From: Circinella umbellata
Lineage: Eukaryota; Mucoromycota; Mucoromycetes; Mucorales; Lichtheimiaceae
DNA: 64,000 nt
Reading direction: 5' to 3'
Assembly: GCA_025093555.1 (NCBI GenBank)
Contig: JAIWNF010000034.1
Location: forward strand, 62,001-126,000
Positions 35,281 to 48,499 of this stretch are shown piece by piece (position 1 is the stretch's first letter; every line of letters begins with the position of its first letter). The notes under the pieces are model-generated. The model was not told where the DNA came from. It worked only from the letters and a program-made list of their open reading frames with translations, and made no database searches. Made by a program: the position numbers and the translations under genes.

Positions 35281-35830
35281 CTATGAAGTTACAACCCCAT
35301 TGACAATTCTTTTTAACACCACCGCTACACTTGCTCTTATCCACTTATCAGCAGGTTGAGCACCTCTTATGCTTTCAATAGCAATGTAATAGGCTTCTTC
35401 TTCTTGTCCTTTCTTAATTTCTTTTACTATATTTTCTACTTTTGTTTTAGTAGCATGAGATAACTTTGATCCAAGGTGCTTGATCATATACTCCCATTGG
35501 TCCTTTGTAAATAATTTTTTTTGGGTGCACCCTTTCTGGTTACTAAGGTCAAGTATTCCGTTAAGACAGAAACCACAAAGCGATTGGTTTTCAACTGACA
35601 ACGAGTCATAAACTTCATATCGTCAGTTAATTCGAACTTCTGCAGCTCAGGAATTCCACGGAGAGTTCTATTGTACGCTTGCTTCACCACCAAGGCGCGT
35701 GCGATCATATAATATGTCGAACTCCATCTTGTTGGGGTGTCTAATATTAGCTCACGAGAATCTATGATTCTTATAGTTGTTTCCCATAAGACTTCAATAT
35801 TGATGAAATGGACCGGTCGTTAAAAAAAAT
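35281..35830 (-). pseudogene. hAT transposase remnant
   Basis: On the minus strand, DTPTRWSSTYYMIARALVVK (about 35680-35745) is the T-R-W-S-S-x-Y-x-M-x-x-R-x-L signature of hAT-family transposases. It continues LRGIPELQKFELTDD and later TEYLT. The reading frame then breaks: the 35484-35708 frame stops, and a second frame (35281-35601) carries on with KKLFTKDQWEYMIKHLGSK, which I cannot assign. No intact RW..hATC domain remains. Confidence 0.6.
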
Positions 35831-35890
35831 AAGGCTATCGCCTTCAACGACATTCTATAAATAATAAAACCTGTCAGTACATATGTACGT

Positions 35891-36503
35891 TTAAATCCAG
35901 TTTATCTTATAACGTCTCAAATTGAGCATGGCGCCTTTGTAGGACATATTTGCTCGAGACAAGGTAGTGGGAGTAGAGGGAAGGCAGTACATTTGTAAAT
36001 AAATATTATAACCTACTTGATTGGCGAGCGACGAACTTTTCGATGTTGTTGCGCTTTTGGAGCTGGGGGCTCCGCTTTTTGGTGATGTCTTGTTCTTGGA
36101 ACTGGAAGCTTTAGTTCTTGTGTATATTTCTTGCAAATCATTTTCGTATTCGGCTTGTCGAATTAGCTTGTTATAGTACTGCTTTTTATCTTGATATAAG
36201 ATCCAAAGTTCATCAACCTCATTGGCATTCATTAACTAGAAAAAATATGTATATTAGACAATCGTTTTATAGTATTCAAGTTAAAAGTAAAGCTAATCTT
36301 ACAGGAAAATCATAAGTAATTTGTTCATTAATCCAATTGGCAACTACTGGATTTATAGCATCTGGATTGAATAAAGCATTTTGTAAATCTTCCTTAAACT
36401 TGTTAGCGACTTGTTCCTTGACATCCCTTTACAGAAGTTGCTGTAAACTCATGATTTGCATGGGTTCAATTGAATTTGAAAAAGGGACTACGTTATTTAA
36501 CAT
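35891..36503 (-). pseudogene. Broken unknown gene with premature stop
   Basis: An ATG at 36503 (MLNNVVPFSNSIEPM...) runs into an in-frame TAA at 36429-36431, where the flanking frame continues unbroken (RDVKEQVANKFKEDLQNAL, INPVVANWINEQITYDFP). A 67 bp intron (36302-36236) has GTAAGATT and CTAG ends. The next exon is Lys/Ser-rich (MNANEVDELWILYQDKKQYY, then KASSSKNKTSPKSG). A GTAGGT at 36016-36011 could end that exon. It is adjacent to the hAT debris and may be part of the same insertion. Family unrecognised. Confidence 0.45.
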
Positions 36504-37221
36504 TGTGTATTATGGAAGAAAGTTGCGCTTCAAGACGTAGAGGGTGTAGAATATGTGGGAGCATCGGCGCCAGTGAGATACCACAACCTCTATTGTGTTT
36601 TTTACTTAAATATTCAAATGGGATTGGGTGTCAAAACCCATAGTCTAGTATTAAGTGTCTATACGGCACAATGCATATTTTTTTTTTGAGGTTTTGGACA
36701 AAAGTTCGGATTTTCACTATCGCGTGAATTTTTGATATTTTATAAATATTTATTTCCGCCCCTTTTTTGCTCTTTACCCATTTTTTTTTTATTTCGATAA
36801 AGAATAGTAAGTTCTCTATATTTTATCATAGCTATCAGAATATATTTATTCATTGAATTCATCCGACCTATATCAAGGGTTTTAAAAGAGCTAATCTCAG
36901 TCACGTTATGCTGCGCACACATCTATATTTTTTTTTATGTTTGTTGAGTAGGCGATCTATTATACTCAATAACTAAAACCCAAATATGAATCGTCTAGAA
37001 ACCCTATATCTAAAAGTAAAAATGTTGATATATTCATAGGGAAAGTTTATACAATATACAGCGCTTCCACCAGTAATGTGAGGCTAAATTCGCTAGAAAA
37101 AAAAAATGGAGTTTATCTGAGATTTCGTCCAATAAAAAAAATTGAAATCGTTTGAAAAAAACCCGAAACTAAGTAGTTCCTTGAAATCTTTTATATACAT
37201 ACATAAAATAAAAGTTACATC
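36504..37221. other. Right edge of the transposon island
   Basis: No gene seen. AT-rich; the last ~150 bp is the likely prefoldin promoter and 5' UTR. Confidence 0.5.
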
Positions 37222-37862
37222 ATGTCAAGTAAAAAACCAACTGAAGCAGAAATTACGCAACAAGCAAGTTATTTAAATATATAAATAAATAAAAAAACAA
37301 CTACGATTTAAAAGAAAAAAAAACATATATATATATTTACATTATTAACGTGTTTTGACATTGATGGACTATATATAGTATAACAAATATAAGAATGAAT
37401 TACAACAAGTCGCACAAAAGATTGGTGAACTTGAATCAGAAGTAGAAGAACACAAGTAAAGTAGTCGATTGAGACATAAGAAAAGAGCAAAAAAAAAAAA
37501 AAGGACGGGATGAGGAACAAAAAACAAAAAAAAAAGTATGACACTGGGATTAATTAGATATGATATATAGACTTGTCATTGATAGTATTAAACCTTTGGA
37601 GGCTGATCGAAAATGTTTTCGTATGGTGGGTGGTGTTCTTGTTGAACGTACAGTAAAAGAAGTATTACCAGCATTAGAAACAAATTTCAACGGAGTAAGT
37701 TTTATTATTATTTATACTATGATAGGATTAAATAAACTAATGATGGATAAAATATAGATTCAACAAGTGATCCAATCATTATTACAATCATATAAGCGAA
37801 AGGAACAAGAATTTCAAGAATTTCAAAAAGAACATAAGATTCAAGTTGTTTCTAAGCAATAA
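37222..37862 (+). CDS. Prefoldin subunit 2 (GIM4 / PFDN2), beta-type
   Basis: Subunit of the hexameric jellyfish-shaped co-chaperone that passes unfolded actin and tubulin to CCT. Exons: 37222-37263, 37379-37455, 37571-37694 and 37758-37862; 348 nt, 115 residues. Two coiled-coil helices (YNKYKNELQQVAQKIGELES and IQQVIQSLLQSYKRKEQEF) flank the conserved hairpin core RKCFRMVGGVLVERTVKEVL. The first intron fits only as a GC-AG intron: donor CAA|gcaagt at 37264. The nearby GT at 37268 would put a stop right after the junction. Length matches the family. Confidence 0.88.
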
Positions 37863-38199
37863 ATTAATTGTTACCATGGATTTTTTTTTTCTTTTTAAAA
37901 AAAAATAGAATAAAAGCATATTGAAAAAAAAAGGAGGAGGAGGAATTCATGTCTGTAGATTTACGTGTGTAGTGCGTGAGAGTTGTATTATTCGAAATAG
38001 GACCTGCTAAAACTGGTAAAAATTAAACTTTTTTTTTCATATCAATAAAAAAGATAGTAAAACCAACAAAAAGGTCTACGTTTCTTTTTAAATATAAAAC
38101 CCCAACCACCACCACCAAAAAATTGTTTTTTTTTCCACCTTCTTTTTTATATACATATTTTTTACTTTTCGAAAAACCCTCACTTTTTATATACATACA
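37863..38199. other. Prefoldin / ATG18 intergenic
   Basis: Short tandem gap with poly-T and poly-A runs, without an ORF. It holds the prefoldin 3' end and ATG18 promoter. Confidence 0.5.
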
Positions 38200-40588
38200 A
38201 TGAACTTGGGTGATAAGTCAACCAACGAATTACTTTTTGTAAACTTTAATCAAGATTTTAGTTGTATTTCATTAGGCAGTAAACATGGTTATAGAATATA
38301 TAATTGTGACCCTTATAGCAAATGTTATTCAAAACGTAAAATAAAGAAACCTTTTTTTTTATATCTACATAGACTCTTTTATTTTAGTTTTTTTTTTTAC
38401 AAATATTAACTATATAGAATATTTTTTTTATAGCCGATGATGGTACAGGTATTGTCGAAATGTTATTTTGTACATCACTTGTTGCTCTTGTAGGTGCAGG
38501 TGAACAACCTACATTTTCACCACGACATTTACAAATTATTAATACCAAGGTATATATAAAAGTAGAAAGAAAAAGATAAATCTAGGCTATTGTTATATAT
38601 TATTTAGGAGTTTAGGTCTTTTTTTGGGGGGGGAGGGGATATTGATAAAACGGTACTTTATCCTTTTTTTTTAATTAAATGCATATATTAGAGACAATCG
38701 ACAATATGTGAATTGAATTTTCCTTCATCCGTTCTTGCAGTAAAAATGAATCGTCGAAGATTAATTGTTGTATTGGAAGACCAAATTTTTGTTTATGATA
38801 TTAGTAATATGAAATTACTTCATACTATTGAAACAGGTCTAAATCCAGGAGGTAAATAAACCAACAGGAGGAAAAGAAGGGGAAGTGGAGAGAGGGGGGG
38901 GCAAGAAAAATAAAAGGGAGAGACAGAGATATACATATATACTTGATTAAAAATGAAATGACTTTATCATTGGAATTATAATATGTGTGTGTGAGTGTGA
39001 AAAAGGTGGGGGGAGGATTATTTCCGAAGCTACTAAATTCTTATTGTCTATTTCATTATTATTAAGCTGTCTGTGCGTTATCCCCATCAAGTGAAAATTG
39101 TTACATTGCTTATCCAAGTCGATCTTCCTCCAATTCACTTTTTACTACATCTAACAATCAGACTCCGCAACCCTATTATGCAACAGGTGATGTAGAAATA
39201 TTTGATGCACTTTCACTACAATTAGTGAATATTGTTCAAGCACATAAAAGTCCTATAAGTAATATTACAATGAATGCTGAAGGTACTTTATTAGCCACAG
39301 CAAGTGAAAAGGTAAAATTATTTTGGTTACAGAGTGCCCAAAAAAAAGGCGGGTTTTTTGCATGAATTACATTAGACTAAAGATTTTGATTTTTTCGGGG
39401 GTGCGGGGTATTGCCAATATATTAGGGTACAGTGATTCGAGTTTTTTCAATTCCTAGTGCCGACAAAATATATCAATTTCGACGAGGATCTTATCCTGCA
39501 AAGATTTATTCCATGTCATTCAATTTAGTCAGTTCTTTATTATGTGTTTCGAGTGATACCGAAACAGTTCATATTTTCAAGTTATCTACAGGTGTTGTAC
39601 CGGCAAATGGAACAGGCAATGGAAATGATTATGGAGGGAATCATAATGGAAATGGTAATGGTGGAGGGTTGGTTGGATATAGTAATGACCAAAATGGTGC
39701 TGAATCGCGAAATCGAAGTTCAAGTGTTGGGTAAAGTATTACCTTTTTTTAAGAGATAAAAAGAGTATAGATATCTTTGTATATAATGAATGATGATTAT
39801 GACGATAATCTATTCATCATATATACAGATATACTACTCTCTTTGTATTTCTATATTACTTTTGTAAACTCTTTTTATTTTTAATCGTTCACCCATCTCA
39901 AGGTGTGATCATTCTTGACTAATGAACCCATATTTTTTATTTTATTTTATTTAGACAAATGCTCCGACGATCCTCTCTCCATATTGGGAGAAACATTGCT
40001 GGTAGTGTTGGTTCCTATTTACCTGAAATGATCACAGAAATGTGGGAACCTTCAAGAGATTTTGCATGGTTAAAACTACCTAGTGCGGGAGTCCGGAGTT
40101 TGGTTGCTTTAAGCAGGTAAAAACCAAAGCCTTTTTTAAATTACTATCATAACTTGGGAATCAATTAGCAAAAAAAAAATAACAGTGTTGGATTATGATT
40201 ATTATTTACCATACCTATAGTACAACACCCCAAGTGATGGTTGTGACATCAGAAGGTTTTTTCTATCAATATAATATTGATCTAGAAAATGGAGGTGAAT
40301 GTGTTTTACTTAAACAATACAGGTATATATATAATAGTTTCTTTTTTTTTATCATTTTTTGGAAAAAAATAGAAGTCAAAGAAGGATATAATTTTTTTTT
40401 CTCTTGGCAAATCAAAAAAAAACCCATAGAATGTAGAATGAATGAAAGAGGAATTAAGAAGAAATAATAACTTCACGTAACACCATCACATCATTCAATA
40501 TTAACAAAAAAAAACATTATAACATTTTCTATATAGTCTTTTAGAACCAAGTGACGATATGAATGGTGGAATGGATAATGATGAATAA
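38200..40588 (+). CDS. ATG18: ATG18, PROPPIN-family WD40 phosphoinositide-binding autophagy protein
   Basis: Seven-bladed beta-propeller that binds PI3P and PI(3,5)P2 for autophagosome formation and vacuole morphology. Exons: 38200-38335, 38434-38549, 38692-38851, 39067-39311, 39426-39730, 39955-40116, 40221-40322 and 40537-40588; 1278 nt, 425 residues. The two-site lipid-binding motif FRRG is at 237-240 ([20 protein letters not shown]), which favours Atg18/WIPI over the more distant LRRG members. [20 protein letters not shown](ASE) precedes it, as in all PROPPINs. An insertion after HIFKLSTG is rich in Asn/Gly (about residues 280-310), the usual place for the variable loop. The C-terminus is short and acidic. 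Confidence 0.92.
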
Positions 40589-42932
40589 AAACAGTAATGG
40601 AAAACGAAGCTAGAAGAAAAAAGAACCCATTTTTTTTTCTACCTATCATGATCCATATTATTTTGTTTTTTGAATTCCCATACCCTCAAATATTTTATTA
40701 CGTACATACATACATACTTTCAGTAATCTTTATATATATATAACATGTAGTAGCATAGCAGTCAACAAATGTTATTATTATTTTTTTCTACTTCTTCAAT
40801 CACTATAGTAACCCTTATTATTATTATTATTATTGATAATATATCCCTGACAACAAATTTCTTGTTTCTATGACGATTTACTCTCCCCTCCTCCTTTTTT
40901 TTTTCTTATAATATATATATTTCTTTGAAACACGATATATATATATACATATATATTTTGTATTTATTTTACATCATTTTTATTATTCATTAAATATAAA
41001 AATTCTCGATCCGATAATTTAGTGTGTTACCATTGTGGCAGGTGAAAAAAAAATAAGAAAAAGAAAGGATTAGATCAAGGAAGTAATTATAATCTTTCCG
41101 GAAAAAAGTTATTTTTGACGTTACGTAGTTATAGAAAAAAAAAGATCTTTGTGTGATATGGGACCAGGAGAGGATTGTAAAACGAATGATTTACAAAGGC
41201 TGAGGAGAGAGAGAAGTGGGAAGTACAATGGATCAAAATTTGGTTTAGTTGAGACCATCCATTTTTTTTCTTTTTTCAATCGGTTTAAGTGATCGGATTT
41301 TTTTATCCTCTTTTTTTTTTTTTTTTTTTTTTTTACGAAGCCATTGAATCATTTGTTATTGTTTAACAGCTGATGATGTGGAGCAAAAAAAAAAAAGATT
41401 ACGTAGTTAAAAGTGTCTTTTGGACTTTATTTTTATAAAATATCTATTCATAATTTTCTTCTTTTTTTTTTTAATAAAAATGGGTGTTGTCGAAAAACTA
41501 TTTTAAGGATCTCAAGTCATATCGAAACTTTATCGAATAGGGTAGTGTTGCCTAATCAGAGATAGAAAGAACACAAATAAACAAGTCTCTCTGATTAAAA
41601 AAAATAAAAGTGAGGTTTGTGGGGGGGGGAGGAAATGATGATCCTTTAACAAAAGTTGTAGCAAAAAGCCAGGTGATATAGAATTTGATAATTTTGTGGA
41701 TTCAGAACTTCTTTTCGCTGAGCAAAAAAAAGGAAAAAAAATACTTTGATTTCTACATATGCTACTCAAAAACTTTATAATCAACCATATTTGGAACTTT
41801 TTCAAAAAACGCCTAACTTTTTTATCGAGCACACTTATCCCCCAGATAATATTCTTATTGTGTACTACAATAAAAAGAAGACTACGCTGTATATGTATAT
41901 ACCAAGAAGAATAAAAAAAAATATAGTTATCAAGAAGTGTCTATATATTATACATATAGTTTATTTACTCAGTTCTCTAACAAGTTTTGTTTCTTATTAT
42001 TTTTCTGTGTATGTTTAAAAAGACCAAGTAAAGTAAAAAAAAGAGTAAGGATTTGTTTTCTTTTTATTTACCCAATATATCTCTTTTTTTTTTTTTGCGT
42101 GGGAAGTTTATTAATGATATGTTATGTGGCTCCTCTTTCTTTCTGTTTGCGGTATTTGGATTATCAAGGTTCCTTTTTGCTTTTTTGTGAGATAAAGCAG
42201 AAAAAAAAAAAGTCAAGGTTTCACAATAATCTTTGACGAATCCCAGATCATTAATTTGATTAGCCAAAGATATATATATAGGCATATCTTTCAATATGAT
42301 AATAAAGATAACCTCTTTATTATTACTGGTAATAGTAATAATAATAAAAAGAAAGTTCAGAGGAAGTATATAAAGTTTACTTTATTGAATTCTATTCTAA
42401 TGTGCGAATATGTCATGATGTGTTTATAAAGATATGTTTTATTATGTGTGTATGTGTATTTATATGAGTTTGTGGGACAGAGAAAGAAGAAAAATACGTA
42501 AAGTGTTATAAAGTTTACCGATATGACGGACGATGGTGATCGAAATTCTACAACATATAACTCAAAAAAAAAACAAAAAAATTCACATAACATAAAAAGG
42601 AATGATTCTGCAGTTCAAGGTACTACGCATTTTTTTTTTTTGTGAGACTTTGAATCAGATGTTTGCGCGGGTAACATGTAATAATCAAAACAGGTTAATG
42701 TTAAATAGATGAAGCAATATAAATGTTACATGTTTTTATAAAGTCTCAATTTTTTTTGTTTCTTGTTCTTTTTTCTTCTTTACTTTTTGATCTGTATTCT
42801 CTTTCTTTTTTTCTCTTTTTAATCTTACTCCTATTGGTACTACTACTTTAACTTACTATTAGGAGCTGTTAGCTAGTCCGCATATAATAAATATATTTAA
42901 CTGCACACATCTATATAATATATATATACAAG
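40589..42932. other. Intergenic between ATG18 and permease A
   Basis: No gene supported over 2.3 kb. Very AT-rich, with long A and T runs (e.g. 41311-41333) and TA/TAA microsatellites (40820-40833, 42322-42347). Short ORFs on both strands translate to Phe/Lys/Ile-rich low-complexity sequence. Confidence 0.55.
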
Positions 42933-45900
42933 ATGGATAGTAGTGCAGAAAAACATCAAATAACATCAGATGATGATATTAAAGCAACAGGATCAAGATA
43001 CTCTGGTTCAGAGGATAATACAGGATCTATTGAAGAACAAACTAAAGATGGACAACCCGTATACAAGTTAAAACGTAGTCTTAAGACACGTCATTTAACG
43101 GTAAGACAAAAGAACAGCTAAAAAAAAAAGAAAAGAAAAAAACCTGTTGTTGGTTACAATAATAGGATTAAGTTGTCATGAAAAAAAGTGGTTCGTTCTC
43201 TTAGTATAAATAATAATAATAATATATTGTATTTATTTTTTAGATGATTGCTTTGGGTGGTGTTATTGGTCAAGGTCTTTTCTTATCAGCTGGTGCAAAC
43301 TTGCATAACGGAGGTACGTAACTAATACATATACATATATATTTTATGTATATAAGTCTGTGGGTTTTTGGGTGTGTAGTAAACTTTTAAACGAAGAGAA
43401 ATTAAAAAATTCTGTAAATCATTATTACTATTTAGGTCCTGCTGGTGCCTTAATCGGTATGAAATGCAACAACACTTGACTTGATGCGACAACCCAATTA
43501 ATGAGAAAAAGGAAAAGATAGAAATTTCTAACAATTTTTTTTTTATTTCATTTTTTTTTAGCCTATGCAATTATTGGTTTTATTGTATTTTGGGTAGCTT
43601 ATTCATTAGGTGAAATGGCTACTTATATTCCGGTATGGTTTTTTTTTTGATCTGCAAGTTTGATTTGCATTAAAAAAGACTAATTATAGTTCTTTTTTTT
43701 TATTTGTTGTTTTTAATCATCATGTGTGCTTAATTTTTTTTTAGGTCTCTGGATCCTTTACTATTTACTGCAAACGTTTTGTTGATGACTCTTTTGGTGC
43801 TATGGTTGGTTATAACTATTGGTATGTAATTTTTTTATACTTTATAATGAATGGACAAGATAAACTGATCCGCCGAATATAAATATATATATATATATAG
43901 GGGTTGTTGGGCTATTATTGTAGCTGCTGAATTAGTTGCTTTACCACTTGTCATGCAATTTTGGACTGACAAAGTACCAGACTGGGCTTGTAAGTATTCT
44001 GTTTTTTTTATTACTATAAATATATATACCTATTCCTATTTATTTATTTATATTTTTTTGTTGTTTGTTTGTGTGATGTTTGATGAAAAATTGCTACGCA
44101 AAAAAAACTTGTACTGACTCGAATGGATCTACCTTTTTTTTTTTTTAATTCCAGGGTCGTTAATTTATCTTGTGATTATCTTTTTGTTAAACATGTTTGG
44201 TGCAAGAAGTTATGGTGAAACCGAATATTGGTTTAGTTTGGTAAGTTTTTTTTTTAGAAAAGAGTGGGAGGGTAAATCTCTTTTGTGAGTTGTCATGGAA
44301 GCAAAAAAAAAAAAAAAAAAAAAAGACTCAGCAAAAAAAAGAATTTCGTATTTTATTACTGATCCGTCAATTTTTTTTTTTTTTTTTTTTTTGGATTGTA
44401 TAACATGAAATTAGATTAAAGTTTTGGCCGTCATCATTTTCATTATTGTGGGCGCTTGTATTTCAGGTGGACTTATTGGGTAAGCTTTTTGTTTTTTGTT
44501 TTTTGTTTGATGAAGAGAGTTAATTCAGAATAATTTATAATAATGGTTGCTAACGTATATATATATAAACAGTGACGAAGTATATGGTTTCAAATATTGG
44601 GAGAATGGTAATGCTTTCCCACATGGTGTTCTCGGTGTAATCGATTCTTTTGTACTTGCTTCTTTCAGTATGCAAGGTACTGAAATTATTGGTATCACAG
44701 TAAGTTCAATAAATATAATACTTTTTTACGTGTGGCGAAGCTTTTCCTCCTTACATCGAGAAATACGTACTAATATAATGAATGCGAAAAAAAAATAGGC
44801 TGGTGAATGTAGTAATCCATTAAAGGTAACTTTTTTTCTTTATAAAAAAAAAGAGAACCCATTTGTTTATTTATCCCTAATACAAACCTTTATTTTATTT
44901 TCTCTTTTAGCAAGTACCTCGTGCAATTAAAACTGTTTTCTGGCGTATTATTGTTTTCTACCTTGGCTCAGGTGAGATTTTAAAAAAAAAATATAAGATA
45001 ATGTCGTCTCTATTAATTTTTTTTTCTTTATTATTGACAACCACAAAATGATTATTATTATTTATAGTCTTTATTATGGGTCAAGTTATTCCTTGGAATG
45101 ATCGTAAGTTATTTTTAATTTCGTTTTTATAAGGTACATAAAAATAAAAATGGCTAACTAAATTGTATATAATGATTATTAGCTCATAACTTGAATACCG
45201 AAAGTGGTGATACTACTGTTTCTCCATTTACTCTTGTATTCTCCAAAGGTAGTTTAGCAAGTGTTGCACACATCATGAATGTTGTAATTTTGATCACGGT
45301 ATGTTCCTCCTTGTTGCCTATTAACCTATATATATATATATATATGCATAACTACACATGGGAAAAGAAACAATTTTTCTTCCATATTTATATATCTCTT
45401 CTTTGGGTTGTTGAAATACATACTCTTTATGAACAAATTATCCTCTAACAAACACAAAACATTATTACTATTTATATAAATAGGTTCTCTCATGTGCCAA
45501 TAGCGGTTTATATGTTGCTAGTCGTACTATGCTTGCATTGTCAGAAGAAGGAATTGCATGGAAGAAACTTGGTACGTTAACATATTATTGATATGAGAAG
45601 GAGAAGACAGTGTTATTAACTATTGCTATGTAATATATATATATTTGGTCTTATAGGCTATATTTCCAAACGTGGTGTACCTATTTGGTCTTTAACTTGT
45701 ACTGCTCTTGTGAGTTTAGTTTGTTTCGTTACCTCTGTTATTCCAGGCAAGGCTTTATACCAAGTTCTTGTAAGTTTGTCTGGTGTTGCAGGTTTTGTCA
45801 CATGGGGTTCCATCTGTCTTGCCCATTTCCGTTTCCGTCAAGCATTTAAGGCACAAGGCAGAGATTTGGATATTTTACCATTTAAAGCACCTTGGTAAGT

Positions 45901-46341
45901 TACTATTCTAGTAGTAGCTTTATATAAATAGGGACACCTTATTCATTATAAGCAATAGAGCCATGTTACCTTTTTAAACTAATCCTTTTCATTTATTGTA
46001 AAATTCACTTTATCACTTTTAGGCATCCATTTGGTGATATCTTTGATATTATCGGTTGTATTGTCTGTGCATTAATTTCTGGTTACTCTTTCTTCTCACC
46101 AGCTAGTGCTGTCGGTCTTATCGGAAACTATGCTGGTTTAATCTTTTGTGGTGTCGGTTTTTGTATTACCAAATGGTGGAGTAAATCCAAGATGGTTCCA
46201 TTGATGGAAATTGATTTAGATACTGGTGTTTCTGAATTGGTTACTAATAAAGAATTACGTGACCAAATGCTTCAAGAACGTGTTATTGAAGGTACTTGGT
46301 ATCAAAAAATCTGGAAACGTGTTGTTATTGTTTTCACTTAA
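42933..46341 (+). CDS. Amino-acid permease A (APC superfamily, fungal YAT type)
   Basis: Proton-coupled plasma-membrane amino-acid importer with about 12 membrane spans. Sixteen exons: 42933-43100, 43244-43313, 43436-43456, 43562-43632, 43745-43821, 43901-43989, 44155-44240, 44415-44479, 44573-44699, 44799-44825, 44911-44971, 45068-45103, 45183-45298, 45484-45571, 45657-45894 and 46023-46341; 1659 nt, 552 residues. Cytosolic acidic N-terminus, then SLKTRHLTMIALGGVIGQGL, the family's first-helix signature. Further landmarks: VAYSLGEMATYIPVSGSF, SFSMQGTEIIGITAGE, LSCANSGLYVASRTMLALS and HFRFRQAFKAQG. Exons of 21 nt (GPAGALI) and 27 nt (AGECSNPLK) are very short. Substrate cannot be read from sequence. 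A paralogue lies at 57742-60846. Confidence 0.9.
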
Positions 46342-48028
46342 CTTTTTTTTCTATTCCCAAAAAAAAACATACACTCTCTCTTTTTTCTTTTCTATTATTT
46401 AAATATAAATATTTTTTATTTGATATATCATTATCATCATTATTATTATTATTATATACGTATGTATTTTACTATTTTTACTATCATTCTTTCTTCTTCT
46501 TTAAACTACAACAATCAATGCTTCCTTCTCTCTCTCCCCCTCCGTTTATATATTTTTCTTTTATTGTTTCTACGTAAAACGAATTCCTTTTTTTCTTTAT
46601 GTATAATTATGTAAAATAAAAAAATTATTTTTGAAAAATTTTCTTTGCTTCTCATCAATAATAAATCGAGTAGTATGACGACACATGTATTCATGATGAA
46701 GAATGTCATAGTTAATTATAATAGTAATGAGATTGAAAACTTGAAATACTTTCTTTTTTTTCAATACATGTGTATATATTACATTTGTAATCAAAAAGAG
46801 TACTAAATTAACTTTACAAAGGAATGTGCTCTTTTGATGGACGCTGCCACAAAAAAAGTAATTGATAAACAAGTTATTGTTTATATTACCATTATTATTA
46901 TATCATAATCGCGCACAGACCAGCACGTGTAATGAATGGGAGGAAACGTTAAGCTCCTTGGTGGGGGATGGGTACCTCTGATTTTTTTTCTTTGTTAAGT
47001 AATTTTTTGGTTTGGAGTGCAATAAAAAGGATACTACTAGGGATGATGATATAAAGAAGCATTGATCTTTTATTTGTTTATTACTTTCATACATTTTCTT
47101 TATAATTAAACGTACGTATTCATTATATATTTAATATTTACACTACAATGAGTAGTATGTAGATAATGTAATGTCTCTTGATACTGTTATGTATATAGAA
47201 GATTTTTACAGTTTGAAAAGAAGTATATTATGTTATACGTCAAGACATGTTCTCGTTTTTGCATTACATGATGAGCTACGTACAATATTTGAACTTTTGT
47301 CCAAATTAATAATAGTATATTTGTATTGATTACTACTACGCTATTGAAATCTTGTAGCAGTTGAATAGTGTATAATATAGAAAACAAAAATTTCATATAC
47401 TTTTGGTTATAAAAGTGCATTTAATAGGTAGATAGTTATTACATACTCAATCATCTTTCCAGAAACACAAACTACGTACGTAATAACATGACAAATTTTA
47501 AGTTTATAAAATTTCAAGGAAGCCTAATAACAAATAAGCTATAAAGTATAGGAACGATAATCCCTTTAGAGAGTTGAATTTTGCTAGGGGGTGGGGTTGA
47601 TTTACAGTATAAAACCTTGTTTTTATACGTACTCGATTATTGTTGCTAATGACTACGTACAATCGTTGATGTTTGGCGGGGGTTATCTTTTTTTTTTTTT
47701 TTTAGAAAATTGTTTGATTGTTCTTTGAATTTCTTTGTAAACTATTATAGATGGGAGAGTTCTTTTTTTTTTTTTTTACAGTCAGGAACAATGATCCATT
47801 TTATTTTATTAGCATAAAAGTATGATACAATGAAGGTAAATTGGTTTATTATAATCAGGATAATTGGTATTAGTAAAAATAGATTTTATATATAAATGCT
47901 CTCTATGTCCCTTGTCCTTCTTTTTCATATTTTCAAAAGAACTTATCTTTTTCTTATTAATAACATTTTTTTTTCATCTATTTCTTCTTTGTTTCACTAC
48001 AATTTTGAAACATAGTATATAAAAAAAA
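46342..48028. other. Intergenic, permease A to coiled-coil ORF
   Basis: No gene seen. AT-rich, with T-runs near 47690 and 47765 and scattered tacgta motifs. Confidence 0.5.
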
Positions 48029-48499
48029 ATGTCACAACGACGACGAAAACGAACAGATCCAGTTTTGAAAAATCAATCAACGATTCAACAAGATGCACGC
48101 GATCGAGATATGGTTCAAACAAGAGCTGGAAGTAGTGGTAGTGGTGAAACATCTCAGATTGTACAACAACGTCGACTTATACTACGACAACGAGAACGCA
48201 TAAGAAAATATCGGATAGAAATAACAATGTTAAAGCGATTTTTAATCGAGAGACAACATCGTGTTGATGAGGAAGAAGAATTATTACAGACACATTTTCG
48301 TGACCAACATGAAATTTTGGAAGTATTAAATGATCAAGTAGGAGATTTGATCCATCAATTAAAACAAGTACAAGAGTGTGTTGAGCAACGTTTAGCTCAA
48401 GCATTAGAAGAACAACAACAACAACATCAAAGAGAAGTACGAGATATGCAACGAATAATACAAGATCAACAAAGTCAAATAGAACAATTAAAATTGTAA
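48029..48499 (+). CDS. Hypothetical 156-residue basic coiled-coil protein
   Basis: Intronless ORF. Basic N-terminus (MSQRRRKRTDPVLKN) could be a nuclear localisation signal. A Ser/Gly linker follows, then from about residue 45 to the end a Gln/Arg/Glu-rich helix with heptad-like Leu/Ile/Val spacing (YRIEITMLKRFLIER, LEVLNDQVGDLIHQLKQVQE, IIQDQQSQIEQLKL). Downstream is an AT-rich 3' region. No family recognised. The antisense frame is also open (48177-48524), a by-product of CAA-rich codons. The regular coiled coil supports the plus strand. Confidence 0.6.
   Translation: MSQRRRKRTDPVLKNQSTIQQDARDRDMVQTRAGSSGSGETSQIVQQRRLILRQRERIRKYRIEITMLKRFLIERQHRVDEEEELLQTHFRDQHEILEVLNDQVGDLIHQLKQVQECVEQRLAQALEEQQQQHQREVRDMQRIIQDQQSQIEQLKL

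Noticed and set aside
41746..42294. Several ORFs between ATG18 and permease A
   Set aside because: Homopolymer-driven translations with no conserved segment or splice context.
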